From the NCBI RefSeq assembly GCF_032854445.1, contig NC_088295.1, forward strand, positions 4,526,501 through 4,590,500: a DNA stretch of 64,000 bases, in the 5' to 3' direction. The DNA comes from Liolophura sinensis (taxonomy: Eukaryota > Mollusca > Polyplacophora > Chitonida > Chitonidae). The notes under the pieces were generated by a model. It made no database searches. It saw only the letters and a list, made by a program, of their open reading frames with translations, and was not told where the DNA came from. The translations under genes and the position numbers were made by a program. This document shows positions 11,915 through 23,500 of the stretch, piece after piece. The stretch's first letter is position 1. The number at the start of each line of letters is the position of its first letter.

Positions 11915-12690
11915 GTGCACACGAGATCATTGACCATTCAGGAATAGAGAATTATGTAGTTTGTACGGCGTTGTGAAGATCTCGTGCACACGACTTTTTC
12001 AACATCTCTAGAACAAGTCTTATAGAAATCTCTTGATTGTATAATCTCAAGATCTTTAGAGATCTCGTGCACGCGACTTAATGAAGATCTTGTGCTTACG
12101 AGTTAATGTTCCGACATAATCTCAACAGCACGTCGCAATGAGGGTCTCGTGCAGGCAACATGCATACGAAAGATCTCCTGTACACGACATACAGACTTCG
12201 TGAAGATCAGGTTATCATGGCGAAGATCTCGTGAGGATAACATACCTTGGGAAAAATTTCGCAAATTCGACTTATATCTCCAGAGTATGACTTGATGAAC
12301 AAGTGCTCACCATGTAGAGCAGATGTACGATCTAGTAAAGATCTCGTGGCCATGATGAAGATCTGCAATTGAAAAGATCTCACCAGCACAACTTAACAAA
12401 GATCTCTTGATTGCGACTTGGGGAAGATGTCGTGAACATGACGTATTGCAGAGAACACAACATGACACTGATCTCCACAGCACCACTAGGCGAACGACCA
12501 TGCGCAGATCTGTAAGCACGACCTGGTGAGAATCTCGTACAGTTCGACATAAAGACGAGTTCTGGCGGGCTCGGCTATGGAAGTCCTCGAAAGGAAGACA
12601 TAGTAAAGATCTCACCAACATGATTTAATGAAGATATCGCGAGTATGACTACGTGAACATCTGAAAAAAATCTTGCGCACACGACATAAT
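11915..12690. repeat. highly decayed tandem repeat with GATCTCGTGCACACGA core
   Basis: At least a dozen loosely spaced copies (about 28-45 bp apart) of GATCTCGTGCACACGAC-like sequence, e.g. near 11,977, 12,060, 12,220 and 12,345. Each is followed by variants of TTAATGAA. The core TCGTGCACACGA is palindromic, and the first copy near 11,917 is inverted. It is too divergent for precise unit boundaries. Confidence 0.6.
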
Positions 12691-15600
12691 TGCGCATAAA
12701 TGTAGGCCATAATGTATTGGTCAGTTTTCGACACCGCTCACGAAAAAGTGTAAAAATGTTTACAGTTCTGCTCTTTATTCATGAATTGAATTTTTACCAT
12801 GCTCGTAGAAAACTAACTTCAACACTCAAGCCCTTAATTTTTTCCAGATATTTTTACATGACAAAATGGTGAAAAGACGAAAGAATCTGGAGTATTGTGA
12901 GATTTTAATATTTATAATTACTTAATTACTAAAAGTTTGTTCCCGACACGACAGGTTTATTTAGGAGTAGGAAGGAATTGATTCGGCCGAACTCGACCAG
13001 CCCGTGTGTCAACATTAGTGATCAGCTACAATATAATACCGGGCTGTAACCATGTACTACGAAAAGATCGCACTCTGCCAAACCTATGTCAGTGCACACT
13101 TGTTTTCTGTATTTTTACACAGAATAAAGATGTTAACCCAAGCTATCCGATCCCAGGATGCAATTTCTCACACTTTTTATTGGTATTACAATAAAGGTTG
13201 ATAAAATTCCTTCACGAACACATGACGAACATACAGAACTCAGTTTTCACAACGTCTTCTCAGCGAGTTTCAGATACTAGTCATGTCTGTCAGAATGTGT
13301 AATTATATAGTCACGTGCGCTGGAAGTAAATCTGTGCATCTTACAGCTGTAGGACGCGTCCACCACAAGTGTTTAGGACAAGGCTAGGACGGTTGGACTT
13401 TCCCGCCCCCTTCCCTTACGACTCTTCCCTATAAAACGATATATTTCATCAAATATACAAATGCATCACAACATATGTTTCTCCAGCAATGCGAATTTAT
13501 CACAGCTAATTTATAAATGTAGGTATATATGTCAGTTTTTTCTTGAGTACGGCGTAAAACACCAATCACATAAATAAATAAAATATATGTCAGTCAAATT
13601 TTTAAAGTGAGCAAAGTTAGGTATAATTAAAGTACTGTTTATTTTTAATTACTTCGCTAATATGATCCGAACTGTCACGACAAAATAATGAAATCTTTCA
13701 CAAAATGTATCTCAGAAAACATCAGTTTATTTTAAGCACGTGGTTACAGATCTCAGTTTACTACTTGTGGATGTCCCCGAGTAGGCCTGCAAGTATGTGC
13801 ATTCAAAGATGAAAGTAAAAAAGTTAAAAATAAATAAAAATGAAAAAAAATTATGTTGTCGTTCGGAGAAACATTATTTTGGATATCCACAGTCAGTGTG
13901 TAGGAGAGAACGGGATACAGAGGCCCAGGATAGGACAATGGCTGATAGCGCGACCTGTGAAGTATAGGCCGACATGTTTGCCCTCCCATGTGCATAGGTG
14001 TTACCAAGGTATTTCCCATATTCTTTTTTAAGCTGAAGTAATTTTCTTTGTTGTTTCATCATCACATCCCATCAGAATAAAAAGCGCATAACATTACGAC
14101 TGTTGACTAATTTACACCAGGTAAATCAGTAGATCTATATCATTTCTGATAATAAAGTTTATGCAAAAAGCTGCGCTATGCCAGGGGAGATAATCAATAT
14201 TGGACAAGGAAAATACTTCCATTCCGGTACAGTATTTTGATAGGTCAAGTGAGTAGTACCTGTCAGCCCAATCCTTGTACCAAGGGCGATAAACAAACTA
14301 CGAGCGTGCTATCACCATTTCTGTATTTTTACGTCCCTTGAACTTTCATTTTAAGCTTGAACCTTATTTTATCAATATGCTACCACAAAAAGTCACAGGT
14401 AGCAAAAAAAGTGATCATAAGAACATTTAAGATTGTGGATATTCCGTTGATAGGACTACCCTCTGTGGGTAAGCTACTGTATTTATTAAATGGCACAATG
14501 ATCAGCCGTGTTTCTTGTGAGTGTAAAATAGATGCGGACCTGATCATTTTAGGTTTTAATGTCGGCCATCAGCTTCAAATAGTGTAGGAAGGCGGGCAAC
14601 GCCCCAGGAGTCGATTCCGCAAAGCGCGTTTTTTAACAGCATTAGGCCTAACATCTCAAGACCCTATGGCGAGTTAGCTAATAAGCTTAACATACAGCCT
14701 GTTATCGAAAGCCCCGTGTGATCTCCACTGCTATTCAGTCTTATCCAGTCTACCTGGAAAATAAAGGGATTTAAATGATGGATGGTTGGTCGCGAGATCG
14801 TCTATGCAGAGGTGTCAGGTTGTCGACAGACGTAATCTATATGGCACCATCATATACTTACCCATTTCGCCTGTCTGGAAATCGAGGAAATCAAGCCAAC
14901 AAGAACCTAACTTTCCACTACAGGTAACAGTACGGAGAGTCATTAATGTATGTAAAGCCTACAGGTGCTACATTCTGTATGATTTATAGGTCAAATCTGT
15001 CATTCAGTACCTCCCAATGTGGGCCCACAAGGTGAAATATTCGTGGGTAAAGTGCCTATCATATAAATAAAAAAATATTTTGTATCACGTCGGTAAAAAG
15101 CTGCACAGTTAGATATCTGGGAATGTTTCGGAAAAATCCCAAATAATATTGTGTTAAACATTTTATTAAATTCCGGATACCAGGTAGTTTGTAAATCTTC
15201 CATGTATATGTCAAATACAGCAACATGAGTTTGGTCAACATTAAAACAGGAACAGACACCACGAGCATATGGCAAAAATCCTTTTATTCTTTTCAGTAAT
15301 TCAAGCAGTATTTACATGAGGGTCAACTTATTTATATATATATTCCAAACATTTAACAGGATATATATGCAAGATGGAGGCGATTTGATGAAACGGTTGG
15401 GTATGAAGGGTGTTTACGGAAATAGGGAAGCACGCGAGTAGCCAACTGGAGTCTCACTCCGATAACCAAATACGCCAGATATGCCATCCCTTTGTTATCA
15501 GTGTAATGTTTGACGTCTTACATTAGGCATATATTATGACTTCTTCATTGGCCGTAGCCAAAACTTTAACACATAATTGCTAGTTCTTACACGGCCCACT

Positions 15601-16590
15601 TAAATAATAAAGCCTATTTAGTTCTAATCCTGATAATAATGTTACTCTGCACTTAAGTGCTGTACTAGAATTATACTGGTATTAAGATTAAAGTCTTATA
15701 TAAACGTCCATATCCACTTTTAATCAATCAATACCAGAAATCGTCTGAAAATTTTCTGAAAGTCAAGGTTTTATCTCGATTCCCACTCAGTTCTCACGTC
15801 ACTTTACCCAGAGAATTTCCAAGCAGCTACCAGCTTGAACCTTTAATATACTCAGTTGGGGTGCTTTTATTCGTGGTCCTGCGATGGTCACAGGTTTGGG
15901 TAAATCTAGCAAGCCTAAGAGTTGTGAAAGAACTTATCCTGCACCACAAACCAAGACACACCACCAAAGAGCAGAAAACTGTCTGCAAAGCCTTGAGATT
16001 AATGTTGAGCAAGTATCCGCAGGTTTGTCATAGTGTGACTTTCACAAGTTCTAAGTGCATTGGCCCATGGGATGCCGGAACCCACTATTCTCAATAAAAA
16101 AACAGCTTTCACACAAGTTATTCTGCTTCAAAAGCCATGTCACAACAGTAACACATCTGCATGCTTTCCGTTTCTCCCACAAATTTACAAAGCTGTCACT
16201 CAAACAACTGATCCTTACAAATCTAAACAACAGAATCGTTTTTAAATCAATGGCCAAGTGTTATATTACACACAGGTATAGCCACAGCCCCACTCCAAAA
16301 CAAATCACATGAGGTTTCCTGAATGATTGAACAACTTCATGACATGAAAACAGGTAAGTTTCTAGCATTACATTTATAGATATACATAATGGTTAGCCTA
16401 TGCATGAAGGTACGCAGATCTTCATGAAAGATGAGATTCTTATAAATATATGTATACAGATATATAGAAATATATATGCATGATAAAGCAATATACTCTG
16501 ATAAGTACAATGCTAAAATAAGCACTGCTACAATCAGGGGCACACCTGATAGCATTGAGAAATTACCCTAGCGTTCCATGACTAAATCCT
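12691..16590. other. AT-rich intergenic stretch with one SINE tail remnant
   Basis: About 3.9 kb without a supported exon. The only recognised element is the SINE tail at 13,530-13,585. Short open frames in several places have no splice context or family similarity. Confidence 0.35.
13530..13585 (+). mobile_element. short SINE tail remnant
   Basis: TTCTTGAGTACGGCGTAAAA, then CACCAATCACATAAATAAAT: this is the terminal block of the SINE family seen at 50,093-50,358. Only the last ~55 bp are recognisable. Confidence 0.65.
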
Positions 16591-17807
16591 GTTTGTACAA
16601 TACCTCAACCAGAACAACTAGATGTCATCAAGGTTTGTACAATACCTCAACCAGAACAACAAGATGTCATCAAGGTCTGTACAATATCTCAACCAGAACA
16701 ACTAGATGTCATCAAGGTTTGTACAATACCTCAACCAGAACAACTAGATGTCATCAAGGTTTGTACAATACCTCAACCAGAACAACTAGATGTCATCAAG
16801 GTTTGTACAATACCTCAACCAGAACTAGATGTCATCAAGGTTTGTACAATACCTCAACCAGAACAACTAGATGTCATCAAGGTTTGTACAATACCTCAAC
16901 CAGAACAACTAGATGTCATCAAGGTTTGTACAATACCTCAACCAGAACAACAAGATGTCATCAAGGTCTGTACAATACCTCAACCAGAACAACTAGATGT
17001 CATCAAGGTTTGTACAATACCTCAACCAGAACAACTAGATGTCATCAAGGTTTGTACAATACCTCAACCAGAACAACTAGATGTCATCAAGGTTTGTACA
17101 ATACCTCAACCAGAACAACTAGATGTCATCAAGGTTTGTACAATACCTCAACCAGAACAACTAGATGTCATCAAGGTTTGTACAATACCTCAACCAGAAC
17201 AACTAGATGTCATCATGGTTTGTACAATACCTCAACCAGAACAACAAGATGTCATCAAAGTTTGTACAATACCTCAACCAGAACAACTAGATGTCATCAA
17301 GGTTTGTACAATACCTCAACCAGAACAACTAGATGTCATCATGGTTTGTACAATACCTCAACCAGAACAACTAGATGTCATCAAAGTTTGTACAATACCT
17401 CAACCAGAACAACTAGATGTCATCAAGGTTTGTACAATACCTCAACCAGAACAACTAGATGTCATCAAAGTTTGTACAATACCTCAACCAGAACAACTAG
17501 ATGTCATCAAGGTTTGTACAATACCTCAACCAGAACAACTAGATGTCATCAAGGTTTGTACAATACCTCAACCAGAACAACTAGATGTCATCAAGGTTTG
17601 TACAATACCTCAACCAGAACAACTAGATGTCATCAAAGTTTGTACAATACCTTAACCAGAACAACTAGATGTCATCAAGGTTTGTACAATACCTCAACCA
17701 GAACAACTAGATGTCATCAAGGTTTTGTACAATACCTCAACCAGAACAACTAGATGTCATCAAAGTTTGTACAATACCTCAACCAGAACAACTAGATGTC
17801 ATCAAGG
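16591..17807. repeat. 42-bp minisatellite, about 29 copies
   Basis: Very homogeneous array of a 42-bp unit (GTTTGTACAATACCTCAACC ... AGAACAACTAGATGTCATCA ... AG). Fourteen codons per unit with no frame-breaking indel in most of the array leave two plus-strand frames open, the longest about 390 codons. One unit near 16,800 is shortened by 3 bp. I see no initiation context, splice context or domain, and both frames are equally open, so I call it a repeat rather than a gene. Confidence 0.95.
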
Positions 17808-17869
17808 CAAAGATGTATATTGTGTAAATCATGCTGAACATGACCTAATATTGAATTCTAAAGTGTAAT

Positions 17870-19600
17870 GCACTTAATGCTGAGGATCACTGAGCGTCAG
17901 GAGATCTACACATAATGCTGAGGATCACTAACCACCAGGAGGCCTACACATAATGCAGAGGGTCACTGAGCAGGAGGCGTAGGAGTCTACACATAGTATA
18001 GAAGATTACTAAGCATCAGAAGGCCTACATGTACATCTAAGGCAAAGGATCACTAAGCATCAGGAGACGTACAAATAACCTGGAGACTCCAAGAACATCA
18101 GGAAACGTCCACATAATGTGGAAGATCAATGATGATCAGAAGGCCTGCACATACTGCTGAGGATCACTGAACGTAAGGAAACCTAGACATGCATATAATG
18201 GTGAGGCTCCATGAACGTCAGGAGACCTACACGTAATGCAGCAGATCATTAAGTCTCAGGAGGCCGTCACATAATGCTGAGGATCACTGAGCATCAGGAG
18301 GCCTACACATAATGCTGAGGATCACTAACCGTCAGCAGTCCTACACATAATGCAGAGGATCACTAACCATCAGCAGTCCTACACATAATGCAGAGGGTCA
18401 CTGAGCATCAGGAGGCCTACACATAATGCAGAGGGTCACTGAGCATCAGGACGCCTACACATAATGCTGAGGATCACTAAGCATCAGGAGGCCTACACAT
18501 AATGCTGAGGATCACCTAAACATCAGGAGGCCTACACATAATGCAGAAGATCACTACGCATCAGGAGGCCGTCACATAATGCTGAGGATCACTAACCATC
18601 AGGAAGCCTACACATAATGCTGAGGATCACTAAACATCAGGAGGCCTACACATAATGCAGAGGGTCACTGAGCATCAGGAGGCCTACACATAATGCAGAG
18701 GATCACTAACCATCAGGAGGCCTAAACATAATGCTGAGGATCACTAAGTATCAGGAGGCCTACACATAATGCTTAGCATCACTGAGCCTCAGTAGGCCTA
18801 CACATAATGCTGAGGATCACTACCATCAGGAGGCCTACACATAATGCAGAGGGTCACTGAGCATCAGTAGGCCTACACATAATGCTGAGGATCACTAAGC
18901 ATCAGGAGGCCTACACATAATGCAGAGGAATCACTACACATCAGGACACCTACACATAATGCAAGAGATCACAAACCATCAGGAGGCCTACACATATGCT
19001 GAGGATCACTACGCATCAGGACACCTACACATAATGCTGAGGATCACTAAGCATCAGGAGGCCTACACATAATGCAGAGGGTCACTGACCCTCAGTAGGC
19101 CTACACATAATGCAGAAGATCACAAACCATCAGGAGGCCGTTACATAATGCTGAAGATCACTACGCATCAGGAGGCCTACACATAATGCTGAGGATCACT
19201 AAGCATCAGGAGGCCTACACATAATGCTGAAGATCACTAAGCATCAGGAGGCCTACACATAATGCAGAGGGTCACTGAGCATCAGGAGGCCTACACATAA
19301 TGCTGAGGGATCACTAACCATCAGGACGCCTACACATAATGCAGAGGATCACTGAGCCTCAAGTAGGCCTAAACATAATGCTGAAGATCACTGCGCATCA
19401 GGACGCCTACACATAATGCAGAGGGTCACTGAGCATCAGGAGGCCTACACATAATGCAGAAGATCACAAACCATCAGGAGGCCTACACATAATGCAGAGG
19501 ATCACTGAGCCTCAGTAGGCCTAAACATAATGCTGAAGATCACTACGCATCAGGACGCCTACACATAATGCTGAAACTTCATGACCATGAGACCTACATG
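17870..19600. repeat. 38-bp minisatellite, about 45 copies
   Basis: Units of about 38 bp (CTGAGGATCACTAAGCATCA ... GGAGGCCTACACATAATG). They alternate CTGAGG with CAGAGG and GATCACTAA with GGTCACTGA. Single-base indels are common, so no long frame survives. The left edge (17,870-18,250) is more divergent. Confidence 0.93.
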
Positions 19601-20379
19601 TAAAACAGGATACAGGCTACATGATGTTAACAGGAATGCATAACAGTCTCAGCTGTAACAGAGCTGTGTCAAGAGGCACAGCTGAGAGTAAATCAGATGA
19701 TATAATGATACCACAGGACTTAATTGGTCTTAATGATTGCACTACACAAACATACACAAGAACAAAGGTATGTAAATGTCATACTAATGCTAGCATAAAC
19801 AATAGATACATGTCCCTTGTTTCCAGATGTCAACAACGAGACCGCAACTGGCATTTACAGGCTCTCATACATTCCTAACTTAAAAACAACATTATATCAC
19901 AGCTTCTGTATTTATATACAACTACATGAAAAATCTACAGCCGTTTTTGAAATAAAATATAATAAATAAATAAAATAATAAATGAATCAAAAAATGGTCC
20001 AACAAGCAATACTGGCACAAATTGTGATTTACAACACTGCCAGAACTGTATGCACTTGGGTAAGACTGTATGACACTAAAACCAGGCCCCGGCTGTTCAA
20101 AACTGTTTTAAGACTTAATACCAGATTTAACTTTAAGCCAAGCATTCAATTTTGTACTTGGCCCAAAATAACTGCACAATTGAACAGTACATTAAATATG
20201 AAGTAAATCTGCTGTTCTTATACTCTGATTTTGGATAACTGCATTAGCTGCTGAGTTTGGCTAAAATTTTCATTTAAAACATGATTTACTAGTGTTAGGT
20301 AATACATTTCGAATTGGGCCCAGGTGCTCAAGAATGCAAGTCATAATACTAGAAATGGTACACTAGGAGTACTCTGCCT
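19601..20379. other. non-coding stretch downstream of KIF19
   Basis: Between the 38-bp array and the KIF19 stop codon. Near 19,950-19,985 there is an AATAAATAAATAAAATAATAA run, perhaps a SINE tail. The part next to 20,380 should be KIF19 3' UTR on the minus strand. The only clear minus-strand AATAAA close by overlaps the stop codon. Confidence 0.4.
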
Positions 20380-20510
20380 TTATTTCTGCTTCAGTCCCAT
20401 CCCTGTGACAGTTATGTCCCCTTGGCGATTACGTGAGCTGGATCCTGCAGTTCGCTTCTTCTGCAGCTGTGGTGTGCTGTCAGCGGAGGACTCTGAGGCA
20501 GTGGTGCCAC
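20380..20510 (-). CDS. KIF19: KIF19 exon 19 (stop codon)
   Basis: 131 nt: [42 protein letters not shown] and TAA. Acceptor TTTTGTTAGCAG. The stop lies inside AAATAAA, so the AATAAA hexamer overlaps the end of the coding sequence. Confidence 0.9.
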
Positions 20511-23500
20511 CTGCTAACAAAATATGCAAATCAAGTACTTCGACATAAAATGAAGACTAGAAAACCAACTGAATGCATAAAACATACAAGTAATTTTACC
20601 AAGGTGTTTTCACAAGATCCAATACACACTTGCACTTTTTCTTCTTTGGTTACAACAGTGTGTGTTCAGTTTAAAAAAATATCAAATGTGTAAACAAACA
20701 ATGCTTTACTGGGAGACATTTTCCACCTACCGTACTTGGTTCTGAACACATCGCTGTTCCTGTAGCCATTTTTCTTGGAGAAAGGCTTGTTTACCTGTGA
20801 AACATGCCAGAATAATTAACATATACAGGTACATATACATGCAGTGTTAGTTCCTACAAACTGTGCTGTCATTCTTCTCATTTTTAGGCCAGATGTTAGT
20901 AGTGCTAAAAGTTACAATTCTTGGGGGGGGGGGGGGGGCCCGAAAAGTATAGATATGTACACATTGCTCCAGTGAGAAAAAAATGTTGTTTATTCAAAAA
21001 CATTCTGATGGCATTATTTCATGTAGTCCATAAAATTAGACTTATTTCTGAAGCCCTAAAAGTGGCTAAGCCATCTAAAATAGTTTTGTTTCCAAATCAA
21101 ATCATAAAATGTACATAAATCTCAATCACATAGAAAGTTGCTATTTCAAAGGCAAAAAAGGTAGGGGAATTCAACAGGGTATAACAATTTAATATGTGTG
21201 CATACATGTACTAAGTCCTATCAACAGAGTAAAATATTGTGCACATACTGGTGTTTTTGTATCACATGTGCATCACGTGGTAACTGAATGCATTATATAA
21301 AGCTTTACCCTAAAGCTTGTTCCCCGTACAGATGTGCCAACCAGCCCTCACTACTGACAAGTTTGTTCCCCCTACAGATGTGCCAACCAGCCCTGACTAC
21401 TGACAAGTTTGTTCCCTGTACAGATGTGCCAACCAGCCCTGACTACTGACAAGATTGTTCCCTCTACAGATGTGCCAACCAGCCCTGACTACTGACAAGC
21501 TTTACCCTCAAGTTTGTTCCCCCTACAGATGTGCCAACCAGCCCTGACTACTCTCAAGTTTGTTCCCTGTACAGATTTGCCAACCAGCCCTGACTACTGA
21601 CAAGTTTGTTCCCCGTACAGATGTGCCAACCAACCCTGACTACTGACAAGTTTGTTCCCCTACAGATGTGCCAACCATCCCTGACTACTGCGAGTTAGTT
21701 CCCCGTACAGATGTGCCAACCAGCCCTGACTACTGACAAGCTTTACCCTCAAGTTTGTTCCCCCTACAGATGTGCCAACCAGCCCTGACTACTGACAAGT
21801 TTGTTCCCTGTACAGATGTGCCATCCAGCCCTGACTACTTACAAGTTTGTCCTCTTTACAGATGTGCCATCCAGCCCTGACTGCTGACAAGTTTGTTCCC
21901 CTACAGATGTGCCAACCAGCCCTGACTACTGACAAGTTTGTTCCCTCTACAGATGTGCCAACCAGTCCTGACTACTGACAAGGTTGTTCCCCTACAGATG
22001 TGCCAACCAGCCCTGACTACTGACAAGTTTGTTCCCCTACAGATGTGCCAACCAGCCCTGACTACTGACAAGTCTGTTCCCCTACAGATGTGCCAACCAG
22101 CCCTGACTACTGACAAGTCTGTTCCCCTACAGATGTGCCAACCTGCCCTGACTACTGACAAGTTTGTTCCCCTACAGATGTGCCAACCAGCCCGGACTAC
22201 TGACAAGCTTTACCCTCAAGCTTGCTCCCCTACAGATGTGCCAACCAGCCCTGACTACTGACAAGTTTGTTCCCCGTACAGATTTGCCAACCAGCCCTCA
22301 CTACTGACAAGTTTGTTCCACGTACAGATGTGCCAACCAGCCCTCACTACTGACAAGTTTGTTCCCCGTACAGATGTGCCAACCAGCCCTCACTACTGAC
22401 AAGTTTGTTCCCTGTACAGATGTGCCAACCAGCCCTGACTGCTGACAAGTTTGTTCCCCCTACAGATGTGCCAACCAGCCCTGACTACTGACAAGTTTGT
22501 TCCCTCTACAGATTTGCCAACCAGCCCTGACTACTGACAAGTTTGTTCCCCTACAGATGTGCCAACCAGCCCAGACTACTGACACCACTGTTTTACATAA
22601 CCAGGTGACTAACCTGAGGGGAGAAAAGCATCTTGTCATTATACTTGGTTCTCCTTATTCTCTTGGTGTCCTTGTCACGCCTTCTGCTCGCCCTGTAGTG
22701 TTCAGGCTGGCGGCCCCGTAGTGGGGGAAGGCTGGCCTCTGTCTGCATGGAGAAGGTGGCCGTGGACTCCATGGAAGGCTGGCGCACATTCATCAGGTAT
22801 GGCAGCTCCCCAAGTCGGCGGTTATGATTGGCCAGTGTGGTTGTGGACAGGTAGTTGTCCTCCAGTGTGTCCCCATCAGGGAAGTTAGGATAAAACGACC
22901 GCTCCCTGCCTTGCTGACGTTCCATATTCAACAAGTCATGCTGCACTTTGCTGCGTTTTTTGGCAGCCAGCGCATTAATGTTTCGTGTGTTAGTGACAAT
23001 CATGCGCCTGTCCTCCAGCGGTGGTGTGGGGTGGGGATGGTCGCTGACTGTGGGGGTGGAGGAGCTACTGGTAGGGCTGATGTCAGGTAACAACACGGCA
23101 CGCCCCACCCCTAAAGGTAAACCTTCCTGAGCCATGATCTGACGAGCCCGCCGGCTTTGAGAGAAGAGGCGCTCAGTGTCATCTCTGAAACAGGCAACAC
23201 TATCCTGCTTGATCTCATGACCAGTGATAGTCCAGGTGATGAACCGGATGGATGAATAAGGAGGTTAGTGTAGCAGCTGAGGTCTGATGTTTTATGTTCA
23301 TCTTGTTGGCGACATGATGTTTTGTTTGGGGGATGGGATGGGTGGGGGGAGGGATGGTAGCTGTGAACGACAGTTGGGCAGATTTTGTATTGAGGGATAC
23401 AAAGATAAATTCATTAATTCCTTATTAGATGTTTGCTAAAAAACTGGGTCATGAATGGATGTGAAGGCTGGATTGTGGGTGGTTGATAGCTAATACAGGA

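Noticed and set aside
14357-14587. Short plus-strand frame in intergenic DNA
   Set aside because: No splice sites, no family similarity and ordinary AT-rich composition.
16578-17753. A 391-codon plus-strand open frame as a secreted or structural repeat protein
   Set aside because: It consists only of a 42-bp DNA tandem repeat, a second frame is equally open, and nothing outside the repeat extends it as a gene.
22824-23130. Plus-strand frames opposite KIF19 exon 17
   Set aside because: They are antisense shadows of a well-supported exon.
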